NCBI GenBank assembly: GCA_030490835.1
Contig: CM059973.1
Location: 64,856,008 to 64,920,007 of the forward strand
DNA length: 64,000 nucleotides
Direction: 5' to 3'
From: Annona cherimola
Taxonomy: Eukaryota > Streptophyta > Magnoliopsida > Magnoliales > Annonaceae
Shown: piece after piece, positions 21,427 through 31,164 of the stretch
Position numbering within the stretch: the first letter of the stretch is position 1
How the letters are laid out: every line of letters begins with the position of its first letter
Notes under the pieces: generated by a model
Database searches by the model: none
Seen by the model: only the letters and a program-made list of their open reading frames with translations
What the model was told of the DNA's origin: nothing
Program-made: the position numbers and the translations under genes

Positions 21427-24340
21427 TTTGGAAATGCAACTAGAAGAAAACAAACAACATTTAATTGATATATCGCACTTATTTTATTCATACACTGACG
21501 TTATCATGATAGAAATTATCATAAACAGAAAGATTCGGTTGGTTATAGGATCATGGACTTTTATTCTCGGATTTGGCCTATATCATACCTTTCAATGTGA
21601 GAATTAATTTGAGGGATTCCAAGCATGCCCAAGGAAAAAGAAATTACGAGAGTTTGTACTTTTTTGGGAGGAATGCTTCTACCAAAATCCTCTTTTATGT
21701 AACACATTTTATTTTGAATATTTTGATAGTTGATGGAAAATTGACTCTATCTATTGTATTTACCATTACTTATGGTATCGTAGAAACTCTTTCATTTGTC
21801 CGGTATTATTATGCATAAGCTTCATTTACAAATGTGTAAAATCAATCTAATAAAATAATTTAATATTAATATTAAAATTTTCTTTTAACATCTAAACCTT
21901 CAAAAATATCTATATGAATGGATCTTAGCATTTCTTAATTTACACATTAATATATATTTATTTTTTAGCAATTTGGCCTATGCAAAAATTTGATTTAGAT
22001 GAAACTTAGTCTCTTAAATAAATAGATGAAAGCGTTAATTGCATCTATAGTTGTTTTTGCTCCACATCCTCCCTATTTCTCATCTCTGTTTGGCGCAAAT
22101 ACTTGTTGCCACATCCACCATTCTCATGTACAGAAAACAACTCCTAAAATGACAACTTTGTGATTTTTAACATTGAAGTTGATAAATTTTACACTCTTGC
22201 TCAAATTTTGGCTATTACCAAGCAACACAAAATTTAAAATTTAAAGAAGTTACATAAAACTACTTCTATAAAACTTGGTAATATCAAAGAGGACCTTTTT
22301 ATTTGGACAATATATATTTGATAAACTGCACGGACAAATTTTTTTTAGAGGGTTTTCCTAATATACCTAAGAGTTTTAGCTTTAATTCCTTTTATACCCA
22401 TAGATTTTCAAAAATTCTTTTTATACTCATAAACTTCCCATTAAAATTCCTTCAATACATATGTCATTAACAACCACAGCGATTGTCGTTATCTGCCGCA
22501 TGAAATGACTAAAGTACCCATTCTAAACTGAGACACGTGGATTGAAACCAGCACGATTTCATCCTCTTTCACAGCTCCGGTGACTCCATTAAAATCGGCA
22601 ATATTTGCAAAATCACCATTTGCCCCCTAACCACCGAATCTGGCAGCAACCCTTTTGAAAAACGTGAATTGCTGCTACTATCTTCCTTGCAAAAGTCCGC
22701 GAAATCCAACCATCTTCCCTGTCGAAGTCGGCAAAATCCAACCAAGTCTGTTGCAAGTTTCAATTGGGATCACAACCATCTTTGTCAAGTCCACACCAGT
22801 AAATTTGATATCTTCTATGTCATTCCATTTGCGGCAGCTTATGGAAGTTCCAAAATACCATCAGCATGGGGATTTGACAATTACTGCTTCGCTAACCGTT
22901 TTGCTAGTTTGGATTAACATTTAGATGATCGCTAGCTCCAACACTGAGATGGCAAGCATAGTGATCTCCTTGCGAGGAAGAAAGCATGGCTGGGTAAAAT
23001 GGGCATTTCAAAATTTTAGAAATAAAAAAAGTTCAAAAATTGAAACATAGCTGACGGCTGCTAACGGGGCATGTACAGGAGGAATTTTATAGAAATTTCG
23101 TGGCTATACGAGGAAGTTTTGAAAATCCATAAGCATATGAGAAATTTAAGTTAAAATTCATAGATATATTTAGAAATTTTCCTATTTTTTATTTGGTTGG
23201 TACTATACTCTGTGACATTCGACATTACAATCATGCGCATTTATTTTTTTTGGGAGATAAGAAGTTCTTATCTATTCTCATGAAAACAAAGCTACACCAA
23301 TATTAAACTTAGACATAATGCTGAAAAATTAATACTCGGACACACTGTCGAGATTCGAATGCGGGTCATTGGGTAAATGAGATAGGAGCGTTATTACTAA
23401 GGTGGAAACCCTGTGTCACGGACAATATTTTGAGTTGAAGCTGAAGCATGTCAAGTGCCATTGGATCCGTTAAAGCTGTTAATAGGCCCGAAGAAAGACC
23501 ATTAATTCATGTACGATGTTCACTTGTAACTGCATGTGATCTCACTGAAAGAGACTTTAACTCCCGTTGCCATTATTTTGTTGCTCATAACAATTACTAG
23601 TTACCAATTATTATCATTATTATTACTACTACTAGTACATGATAGGATTCGTTACTAATTATTAAGTGTACTACGAATGGCTACTTACAGTGAAATATTT
23701 TGTTGCATATAAGGAGCTTTTACAATCTCATTTTTTCAGTATTAAGATAAATAACATTTTAAATTATTTTAATAACTTCGCTTGGTCAAACAAGGAGTGT
23801 GGGCTCGGTTGTGCTTGTTATTTCATCCATGGGCGAGATTTGCACTTTTCATCGCGACGCTCCCTGAAAAGGACAAATTAACTCAAATTTGAAAGTCTCT
23901 TCAAGCTCAATTAAGCTTATACGACCTTATTCAATAATTTTTAAAGGTCGACAAGGCCCAGTGAACCCCACGTAGGCTTGGTTTTTTTTTCCATTGTTCC
24001 ATTTGAATATTGCATATTTACAACTCAATCTTCCGCAAATACATATTTCTAATTTCGAATCAATGGATTTTCCACGCTAGAAACCACAGAAGACTATGCT
24101 GTTGAAATGGAAAAGAGAACTCCCTACTTAGAATTCGATGTTAGGATAGCTGAGACAACCCCCAAAGTGAGCACTAACGCACTGTGCTCTATAGTCTTGG
24201 TTAATTCGTTCCCACAGTTGTGGTATATAATCACTGTTTCGAAAGAGATTTAAAATGTGTTTGGGTTAGTCATTATGTTGCACGGAATCTCATGAACAAA
24301 ATAGTTTTAAAAAATATTATTCAAGCTAAAAATGCTAGTC
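21427..24340. repeat. host repeat unit, copy 1, right part
   Basis: This is collinear with 34511-37260, apart from element insertions in one copy or the other. Shared landmarks include GCAACTAGAAGAAAACAAA, the block at 21690-22040, GGATCCGTTA near 23465, and the block at 24060-24330 (CTATAGTCTTGGTTAATTC). It is also related to 53790-54430 and 55640-57000. No function is recognised. On the minus strand the CTTCTAG just right of the exon-like ORF looks like a 3' splice site. Confidence 0.65.
22349..23183. mobile_element. Mutator-like element with captured sequence (Pack-MULE-like)
   Basis: The ends are long imperfect inverted repeats, AGGGTTTTCCTAATATACC against AGGAAAATTTCTAAATATA. The flanks carry a 9-bp near-duplication (about 22340-22348 and 23184-23192, 7 of 9 identical). 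Host copy 2 has an empty site near 35290-35310. The middle (22560-22990) is GC-richer than the ends and holds two overlapping plus-strand frames of 82 and 89 codons with no recognised family, so it could be host sequence picked up by the element. Confidence 0.6.
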
Positions 24341-24617
24341 TACTGACTAAGGGTGAGCATGTGATATGAAAGTGCCCATGAAAGCAAGTTCACTAGAATG
24401 CTTGTTGAATTCCCGCTGATCACTTGAGGATCTAGTAGGGTTCCACTTTTGGAGAGAAAATTTCCAATAATTCTTAATTACAAGAATTCAATAAAACAGA
24501 ACAACCGTCGGACACGGACGGACATGCTTTTATAACTACAAGATCCCACGCACTCGTGCACACCCGCTTGACCGCCTCATGCACACGTGCAGTAACAAGT
24601 CCGGACGTTCCCGCGAC
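24341..24617 (+). promoter_or_regulatory. candidate promoter and 5' leader of small secreted-peptide gene
   Basis: A TTTTATAAC box at 24530-24538 is followed by a GC-richer stretch with CACACGTGC (ACGTG core, ABRE/G-box type) near 24582. Discounting the hAT element at 24626-25547, the ATG at 25589 lies about 140 bases downstream. A four-codon upstream ORF (ATGCACACGTGCAGTAA) sits at 24578-24594. This is inferred from sequence only. Confidence 0.3.
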
Positions 24618-24625
24618 CTCATTTG
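24618..24625. repeat. hAT target duplication, left
   Basis: CTCATTTG here is repeated exactly at 25548-25555. Eight bases is the length typical of hAT insertions. Confidence 0.9.
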
Positions 24626-25547
24626 TAGGGGTGCAACTCGGGCTCATGAAACTCGGGTTCACCTCAACCCTAACCCTAACCCTATTTGTAAAACTTCAAC
24701 CCTAACCCTAACCCTAACCCTATTTGTAAACCTCAATCCTAACCCTATTTTTGAAATTCGGGCTCGGGTTGAGTTTCGGGTTGACATCTTCTATTAATAT
24801 GTATTTGTTACTCATCTTATATATAATTTTTTATCACAAATCTATTATATAAAAAAGTTTAAAAAACAATTTATTGTATGAAATTAAGAAAAATTCAAAT
24901 ACCGCTTAAGAGTAGAAAAAAAGAACCTTGTTTTGAGCATTCTCTTTGTATCAAGTAGAATATGGATTATGTGTAAACATTGTCAATAAAATTGTATTAT
25001 TAATCATTAATTGTATTTTTTTACTCCTCTATTGTTTTAAGCTTATTTTACAACTATAATTTTAAAGTTCTCATAAATTTTCCTGTTGGAAAAAAAGATC
25101 TCAAAAAAATTTAATATTTAGTATCACAGGATTTCGTTGGTCAAAAGGCTTCAGTAGAAAAGACGTGAAGAGTAATTTTTTTAAAAAAACCTGTTGGACC
25201 TGTATCGTAATGTAAATTGGGAATAAGTATTTTGTTGAAATCACTTAAGATGTTAGATTGTCTCGGCGATGAGCTGTCCATGCCTGCCATGCCGTACTCC
25301 TGTTGTCCATCATCCATCCATGAGTAATATGTTATTATTATAATATATTATTATTATAATATAAATTATATATTTTATATAAATGCAAATTCGGGTTCGG
25401 GTTTACAGGGTTCGGGCTTGCCTGAACCCGAAACCGAGCCCTATTTGAATTCGGGTTCAGGCTGAAAAAGTTCAGAGTTTCAACACTGTATTTTTTCGGG
25501 TTCGGCGGGCCGGGTTCGGGCCGAACCCGGCCCAAGTTGCACCCCTA
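24626..25547. mobile_element. non-autonomous hAT element, 922 bp
   Basis: Termini are TAGGGGTGCAACTCGGGC and the inverse of TAGGGGTGCAACTTGGGC, with a perfect 8-bp duplication CTCATTTG. No transposase is encoded. The subterminal regions are rich in CGGGTT repeats, and a CCCTAA-rich stretch at 24665-24745 is a drifted form of the same motif. It separates the candidate promoter from the secreted-peptide ORF. Frames at 24474-24662 and 25338-25535 cross or fill its ends and are not genes. Confidence 0.9.
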
Positions 25548-25588
25548 CTCATTTGTCCAAGTAGCCGAAGAGATCTCTGCTCTGGACG

Positions 25589-25756
25589 ATGAGTTGTCCC
25601 CTCATGCTGCACTGGTTCTCGTTGCTCATACTCATCCTCCTCTTGCTACTCGGCCCTACCCCTTCCTCCTCTCATAACATCCCGGCGGCTTCAAGAACCG
25701 CCTCGTGCTACAGGCAGAAGTTAGGAAATAATTGCCGCAGATGGTATTTCAATTAG
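25589..25756 (+). CDS. candidate small secreted peptide, 55 residues
   Basis: This short frame begins MSCPLMLHWFSLLILILLLL. After a few polar residues comes a strongly hydrophobic leucine/isoleucine core, then GPTPSSSHNIPA, which fits a signal peptide with cleavage near the Ser/Ala-rich stretch. The remaining tail of about 20 residues is basic with two cysteines (TASCYRQKLGNNCRRWYFN). An A at -3 of the ATG is favourable. The region is GC-richer than the surroundings and appears unique in the window. The last codons run into the start of host unit copy 2 (about 25745), so the natural C-terminus may be lost. I cannot assign a peptide family; a chance ORF remains possible. Confidence 0.4.
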   Translation: MSCPLMLHWFSLLILILLLLLGPTPSSSHNIPAASRTASCYRQKLGNNCRRWYFN

Positions 25757-26353
25757 CTATTTTAAAAGCAGCTAGTATTTGAATTATACAGTAGTATAAT
25801 TGAAAGACGAGCTGAGCATCTCTCGATAATTATCTAGAATATATAATTATTGGGTAACTTGCAAATATATTTATTTAGTTTGACCATAATTGTAAATATA
25901 CTACAATAGTTTTAGAAATCACAAATAATTCACACATAGTTTGACCATAATTGAAAATATACCTATACTGCTATAATGTTATTATTGTGTCATTGTTGCA
26001 CTGTTATGGCATGAGGATATTTGCGAATATATGCATACTACATGGGTATATTTGCAAAAATTAAATAAATTTGCTTCATTTATGAAATTACACATATATT
26101 CTTGTAGTTTGCATATCTTCTCAAATATACTCACACCCAGCCCTAACGATTTAGTAAGCGTGTCATAACGACTTAGGTATCTTTCCAAATATATGAAACT
26201 ATGTGAAGTTATTTGTAATTTCTAAACTATGTGAATATATTTGCAATTATGGTCAATTTAAGTGGATATGTTTGCAAATCACCATTAATTATTTTAAGTA
26301 AATAACATAATAGTAGAAGTCTAGTATTAATTATCAACGTACACTCTTAATCG
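25745..26353. repeat. host repeat unit, copy 2, left part
   Basis: This shares AAAAGCAGCTAGTATTTGAA, the AGTTGAAAGACGA-like motif and TCTAGTATTAATTA with 53490-53635 and 55130-55285. It is interrupted by a Mutator-like MITE (25852-26284) and ends at the copia insertion. The sequence continues at 34063, and the junction matches the uninterrupted sequence at 55284-55330. Confidence 0.7.
25852..26284. mobile_element. Mutator-like MITE (family M), copy a
   Basis: Long inverted ends: GGGTAACTTGCAAATATATT on the left against GGTGATTTGCAAACATATCC as the complement of the right end, both running into TTGACCATAATTG. Flanked by a 9-bp near-duplication (ATAATTATT / TTAATTATT). The paralogous sites at 53570-53590 and 55212-55232 lack the insert. 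The minus-strand 68-codon frame inside is not a gene. Confidence 0.82.
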
Positions 26354-26358
26354 AGTAA
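26354..26358. repeat. copia target duplication, left
   Basis: AGTAA is repeated at 34058-34062. The uninterrupted paralogue at 55284-55330 has a single AGTAA at this place. Confidence 0.85.
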
Positions 26359-26680
26359 TGTTGGAAATCATGTGATACGGAAGCGTACCTGAATCCATAT
26401 GTGTGTAGATTCCACCTGTAGACCGAGTAGAGTACGAGGTCTTCTCCCTCAACACTTCTCCCCGTGATACGAGTGGTAGATGGGAACCATTTGTGATGTA
26501 AACGTGTCAGAGAGAGACCTAGACTCTTCTATTTATAGAGTCCTTCCCATCATGACTCAACTAGAAGTGTAGTTCTACCTAAACTCGGATTGCGTACGCA
26601 TTTCAGATATGACTGAGCTATCTTTAAATCCAAAGATTTATAATTTAATTAGGACACCTTATAGGAGTACAATTCTAACA
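26359..26680 (-). repeat. copia 3' LTR
   Basis: The 322-bp LTR begins TGTTGG and ends CTAACA on the plus strand (TG...CA on either strand). TATAAATA on the minus strand at 26530-26537 is the TATA box. It contains a 14-bp segment absent from the other LTR. Confidence 0.93.
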
Positions 26681-26691
26681 TTCTCCCACTT
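26681..26691 (-). other. copia polypurine tract
   Basis: AAGTGGGAGAA on the minus strand lies directly before the 3' LTR, the expected primer for plus-strand DNA synthesis. Confidence 0.8.
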
Positions 26692-27107
26692 GGCCTAATT
26701 AAAATAAAAATTAAGAAAGAAAAGAAAAATTATACTTAAAATACAATCCTTGGATTTAACATTTGAAAAATTACCGGACGAGTGCACTCATTTGAAAAAC
26801 ATGTCCAGTCATTACATACGCAATCTAACTTTAATACTTAAGTTAAGATAATTTGTCAACATGGATCATGGCGGTTATATGCAATATAAACATACTTCCT
26901 TCTATGCATCACGATATTAACAAACTTACTTAACTAATTTCTTAATGGCAGATTTACAATTATGTGATTTTAATGTCCCATATTAATATCAAATAGATAA
27001 AATCTTTTGTTTCCAAATCACATAAAAAAATTGTCAACAAAATACCATAATGAAACAAAAGAAAATAATCATCCAACATGAGATCTCAAAAAAATGTATC
27101 GAGTACA

Positions 27108-29217
27108 TCAATAATTGTCCCACATAACAAGACCTATATTTCTTACATATCCAGAAAAGACCTTAGGCGCCAGGGCCTTAGTCATGGGATCAGCAATCAT
27201 GTCAGCAGTACCAACAAAACTAATCGATATCAGATGATCATTAATCATTTCTTGTACTGACATAAACTTAGCATCAATATGCTTGTTAGCGCCAGTAATT
27301 CTTCTATAATTGGAGAAGCTAATCGTTGATGAATTATCACAACTGATTCTCAGAGGCCTAGAGATAGAATCCATAATTTTAAGCTCTGAGATAAATTTCC
27401 TCAACCAAAGTGCATATGAGGATGCTTCATGACAGCCGACAAATTCAGCTTTCATGGTAGAGTCAACTACATGATTTTGTCTCCCACTCTTCCATGAAAC
27501 TGCTCCACCGGCTAAGAGGAAAACATAGCCTGGCGTGGATCTTCTGCTGTCTGTACAACCAGCATAATCTGAATCTGTGTAACCGATCACTTCTAATTGA
27601 TCAGTTTTTGCATACATGAGCTCATAATCTTTAGTCCTTTGGAGATATCTCATTACTTTCTTTACTGTTTTCCAATGTTCCATTCCTGGATTGCTTTGAT
27701 ATTTTCCAAGTAATCCCATTGCATAACTGATGTCAAGACGTGTGCAAACTTGCGCATACATCATGCTCCCAAGAGCAGAAGCATATGAGATGGATCTCAT
27801 TTCCTGTTTCTCAATCTCATTCTGTGGACACTGATGCAGACCGTATTTTTGACCCTTAAAGATTGGCACTTCACATGATGAGCAGTTGGACATTTGGAAT
27901 CTTTCTAAAATTTTATTGCTATACGCCCTCTGTGATAATCCTAAAAGTCTTTTAGGCCTATTTCGATAGACCTCAATGCCTATGACACATGATGCCTTAC
28001 CCATATCTTTCATATCAAAATGTTCAGAAAGGAAACTTTTAGTGTTATGTAAAAGACCTAAATCATTAGTAGCAAGCAAAATATCATCTACATATAGGAT
28101 CAAAAATATAAACTTGCTCCCACTCAACTTTAGATATATACATTGGTCACTAATGTTTTTAGTAAATCTAAAGGAAGTGATAACTTTGTTGAACTTTAAA
28201 TACCACTGTCGAGAAACTTGTTTAAGTCCATATATAGATTTCTTTAATTGGCATAGTAATGTATCCTTTCCTTCCATTTCAAATCCTTCAGGTTGCATCA
28301 TGTATACCTCCTCTTCTAAATCCCCATTCAAGAATGCCATCTTTACATCCATTTGGTGTAACTCTAAGTCAAAGTAAACCACTAATGCCATAATGATTCT
28401 GAATGAGTCTTTTCTGGAGATTGGTGAAAATGTCTCATTATAATCAATGTCTTCTATTTGTGTGAATCCTTTAGCAACAAGTCTGGCCTTATACCTTTCT
28501 ACATTACCCTTAGGGTCTCGTTTGGTTTTGAATATCCATTTACAACCAACGGGTTTGCTCCCTTTAGGCAACGTAACAAGATCCCAAACTTTATTTTGAA
28601 ACACGGATTCTAATTCATCTTTCATAGCATTGATCCATAATTCAGACTTTTCACTATTAATAGCTTCCTTGAATGTCAATGGATCATTTTCAATACAAGG
28701 ATCATCAATACATTCTTCCAAATATATAATGTAGTCATCTGAAATAGCAGGTCTCCTTATTCGATTAGACCTTCTTGGCTCATTAATATGTTCTATATTA
28801 TCATATTGATGAATGTTATTTGGAATTGAGATCGATTTATTATTAGACTCTTCCGTAGGCTGCACAGCAATTTCTAGTTGTTGATCTGTCATGTTATAAT
28901 TAACAATCTCAGTTTTTGCATCTATTAGTGATGAACTAGAGGAATGATCTCTAATTTCCTCAATTTCCACATTTCGTGGAGTTATGCTCCCACTATTTTC
29001 GCGCATTCTCAATGAATCGAGCAGTTCCGGTCTCAATGATTCTAGTATTATGAGACGGACTATAAAATCTATACCCTTTAGACCATTCTGGATACCCAAT
29101 AAAGAAACAATTAATTGTCCTTGGGTCCAATTTCTTTTCATGTGGGTTGAGTATCCTTGCTTCTACTTGACAACCCCAAATAGCATATGTCTCAGACTGG
29201 GTTTCTTGCCTGTCCAT
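27108..29217 (-). pseudogene. copia reverse transcriptase-RNase H
   Basis: The long frame (27108-29141) carries the copia RT: WIFKTKRDPKGNVERYKARLVAKGF, then MDVKMAFLNGDLEEEVYM, KSIYGLKQ and the catalytic YVDDILLA, all intact. The RNase H follows with YTDSDYAG, then DSTMKAEF (Glu present) and SCDNSSTI. It ends at the normal C-terminus near the polypurine tract. The segment 28993-29217, joining integrase to RT, is in another phase ([22 protein letters not shown]), so two compensating indels near 29180 and 29000 disrupt the polyprotein. The product copied element RNA to DNA within particles. Confidence 0.93.
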
Positions 29218-30335
29218 AACTCAAATGGAGTTTTAGGAACAGCTTTACTGGGAACTCTGTTGAGGATATACATAGCAGTTTTCAAGGCTTCACTCCACAA
29301 GAATAAGGGTAAGGATGAGTTGCTAATCATACTTCTCACCATATCCATGAGAGTACGATTTCTCCTTTCAGCAACACCATTTTGTTGGGGAGTTCCAGGC
29401 ATCGTATATTGAGATTCAATACCATTTTCTTCTAGAAATTTAGCAAATGGACCAGGGATTCGACCTAATTGACCATGTTTACCATAATATTCACTGCCCC
29501 TGTCAGATCTCACAACTTTAATTTTCCTATCCAATTTCTTTTCTACTAATTCTTTGAATATTTTAAAAGTATTCAAGGAATCAGACTTTTCATGTAATAG
29601 AAAAATAAAACCATAACGTGAGAAATCATCAATAAACGTGATAAAGTACTTTTCACCTCCAATACATGATGAGAATGAACCACAAATATCGGTGTGAATC
29701 AATTCTAAAAGTCCATTGCTTCTCGTGGCACTCTTTTTTTGAATTTTGATTTGTTTTCCTTTAATACAATCGATACATATGCTAAAATCAGTAAAATCTA
29801 GAGTAGGTAATACCCCGTCTTTTACTAATATTAGCATCCTTTCTTTCGATATATGACCCAACCTTTTATGCCACAACATGGAGGAATTTTCATCAATCAT
29901 ACCACGTTTATTACTAGCACATACATTTAAGGTAGATGAACAATTAATAAATGAGCAATTTGCACTTATTTGATATAAACCATTAAATAATGTTCCAGTT
30001 ACAACTAAAATAGAATTTTTAAATAAAGAAAACTTTGAGTTTGCAAAACTGAAAGAATAACCCATTACATCAAGTTTTGGCAAAGAAATTAAATTTCTAG
30101 AAATGGACGGAACATAAAAAACGTCATGCAGTTCTAAAAAATGTCCTGTGTCAAGGCGAAGCTTGCAATTTCCTACTGCTTTGACTTTAGACTTGGTCAG
30201 ATTGCCCATTAAGATAGATGACTCATGCGATTTTGGGTTGCGGGTTGAATGGAATGCCTGTAAAGAGTTTGAAACATGAATAGCAGCACCAGAGTCAATA
30301 CACCATAAATTAGAGGATACATTTATGAAATTAGT
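29163..30335 (-). pseudogene. copia protease and integrase
   Basis: The frame is open from about 30335, and a Met-started ORF lies at 29163-30209. The protease active site CIDSGAA lies near 30270-30290. A GAG-pre-integrase segment follows with the HH-CC zinc pair ([11 protein letters not shown] and [10 protein letters not shown]). The integrase core comes next: HTDICGSF gives the first Asp, VRSDRGSEY the second, and [10 protein letters not shown] the Glu. The catalytic residues are therefore retained. The frame ends at LFGVVK because of a frameshift near 29180; the integrase C-terminus continues in another phase. Integrase inserted the cDNA into the genome. Confidence 0.93.
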
Positions 30336-30394
30336 TTAAAGGCAAATATGTACATAATTGTTACCTTTCTTTTCAAACCAACTCTTCCGCTTGA

Positions 30395-31164
30395 GACAGT
30401 ATTTCTTAAAATGTCCTTAATTTTTACAGAAATGACACTTCTCAACGGATTTTTCAATCCATCCTCTAAGCCTTTCTTTAATGGGAATTTATTCTTCCCT
30501 TTTCCTTTCTTTGACTTTACTGCTTAGAAGTCGATGTGAAATAAATAGTCATTGATCCATCCTGCTTTAATCTCTCTTCCTCTTGTACACACATGGATAT
30601 TAATTCATTTAAAGTTCATTTCTCCTTTTGTGTGTTATAGGAGATTTTGAATTGTGAAAACTGAGATGGAAGAGAGTTTAAGACAAATATGACTAGGAAA
30701 GAGTCAGAGATTTTCATCCCTAGTTCATTAAGTTTCCCAGCTATATTTGACATTTCCATTATGTGCTTTCGCACTCCACAAATGTCATCATATTTCATTG
30801 AAGTCAATTTTTTAGTGAGCATTCCAGCCAATGCTTTATCTGACCCACTGAATTTTTCCTTAATTGAGTCAAGATAAGTTTTAGCACTTTCATTTTCAGG
30901 TTCAGAAATAGATCCCCTGATATTTCTTTTGATTGTGCTCTTTATAATCATAAGAGACAACCTGTTGGAATGCTCCCATTTTTCAAATTGAATCTTTTGA
31001 TTATCAGTACTTTCAGGCGTTAAGTCATTAGGTTTTGTAACACGAAGGGCTAAATCCAGGTCCAAACATCCTAATGTAATAAGTAATTGTTCATGCCAAT
31101 CAGAGTAATTTGATCTATTCAATGTCGGGATATTAGACAGATGAGATTGAGGAACAGAAGCCAT
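30395..31164 (-). pseudogene. copia gag
   Basis: The start ATG at 31164 begins MASVPQSHLSNIPTLNRSNY, a typical plant copia gag N-terminus. The 182-codon frame includes the capsid core (YSDWHEQLL, then KTYLDSIKEKF) and stops at 30616 where a Trp codon is expected (K-E-K-stop, followed by LNELISMCVQEEERLKQDG in the same phase). A CCHC zinc knuckle near 30395-30440 reads CHFCKN, a stop, then GHFKKYC. At least two nonsense changes therefore inactivate gag. It would form the particle shell and bind RNA. Confidence 0.88.

Noticed and set aside
24474..24662. 62-codon minus-strand ORF as a gene
   Set aside because: It crosses the boundary of the hAT insertion, so it cannot be an original coding frame.
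24665..24745. Interstitial telomere repeat array
   Set aside because: Only a few hexamers, and they lie within the subterminal CGGGTT-rich part of a hAT element with clear ends.
27976..28377. 133-codon plus-strand ORF
   Set aside because: Antisense to the copia reverse transcriptase, which explains its openness.
28984..29412. 142-codon plus-strand ORF
   Set aside because: Antisense to the copia integrase-RT region; no family resemblance.
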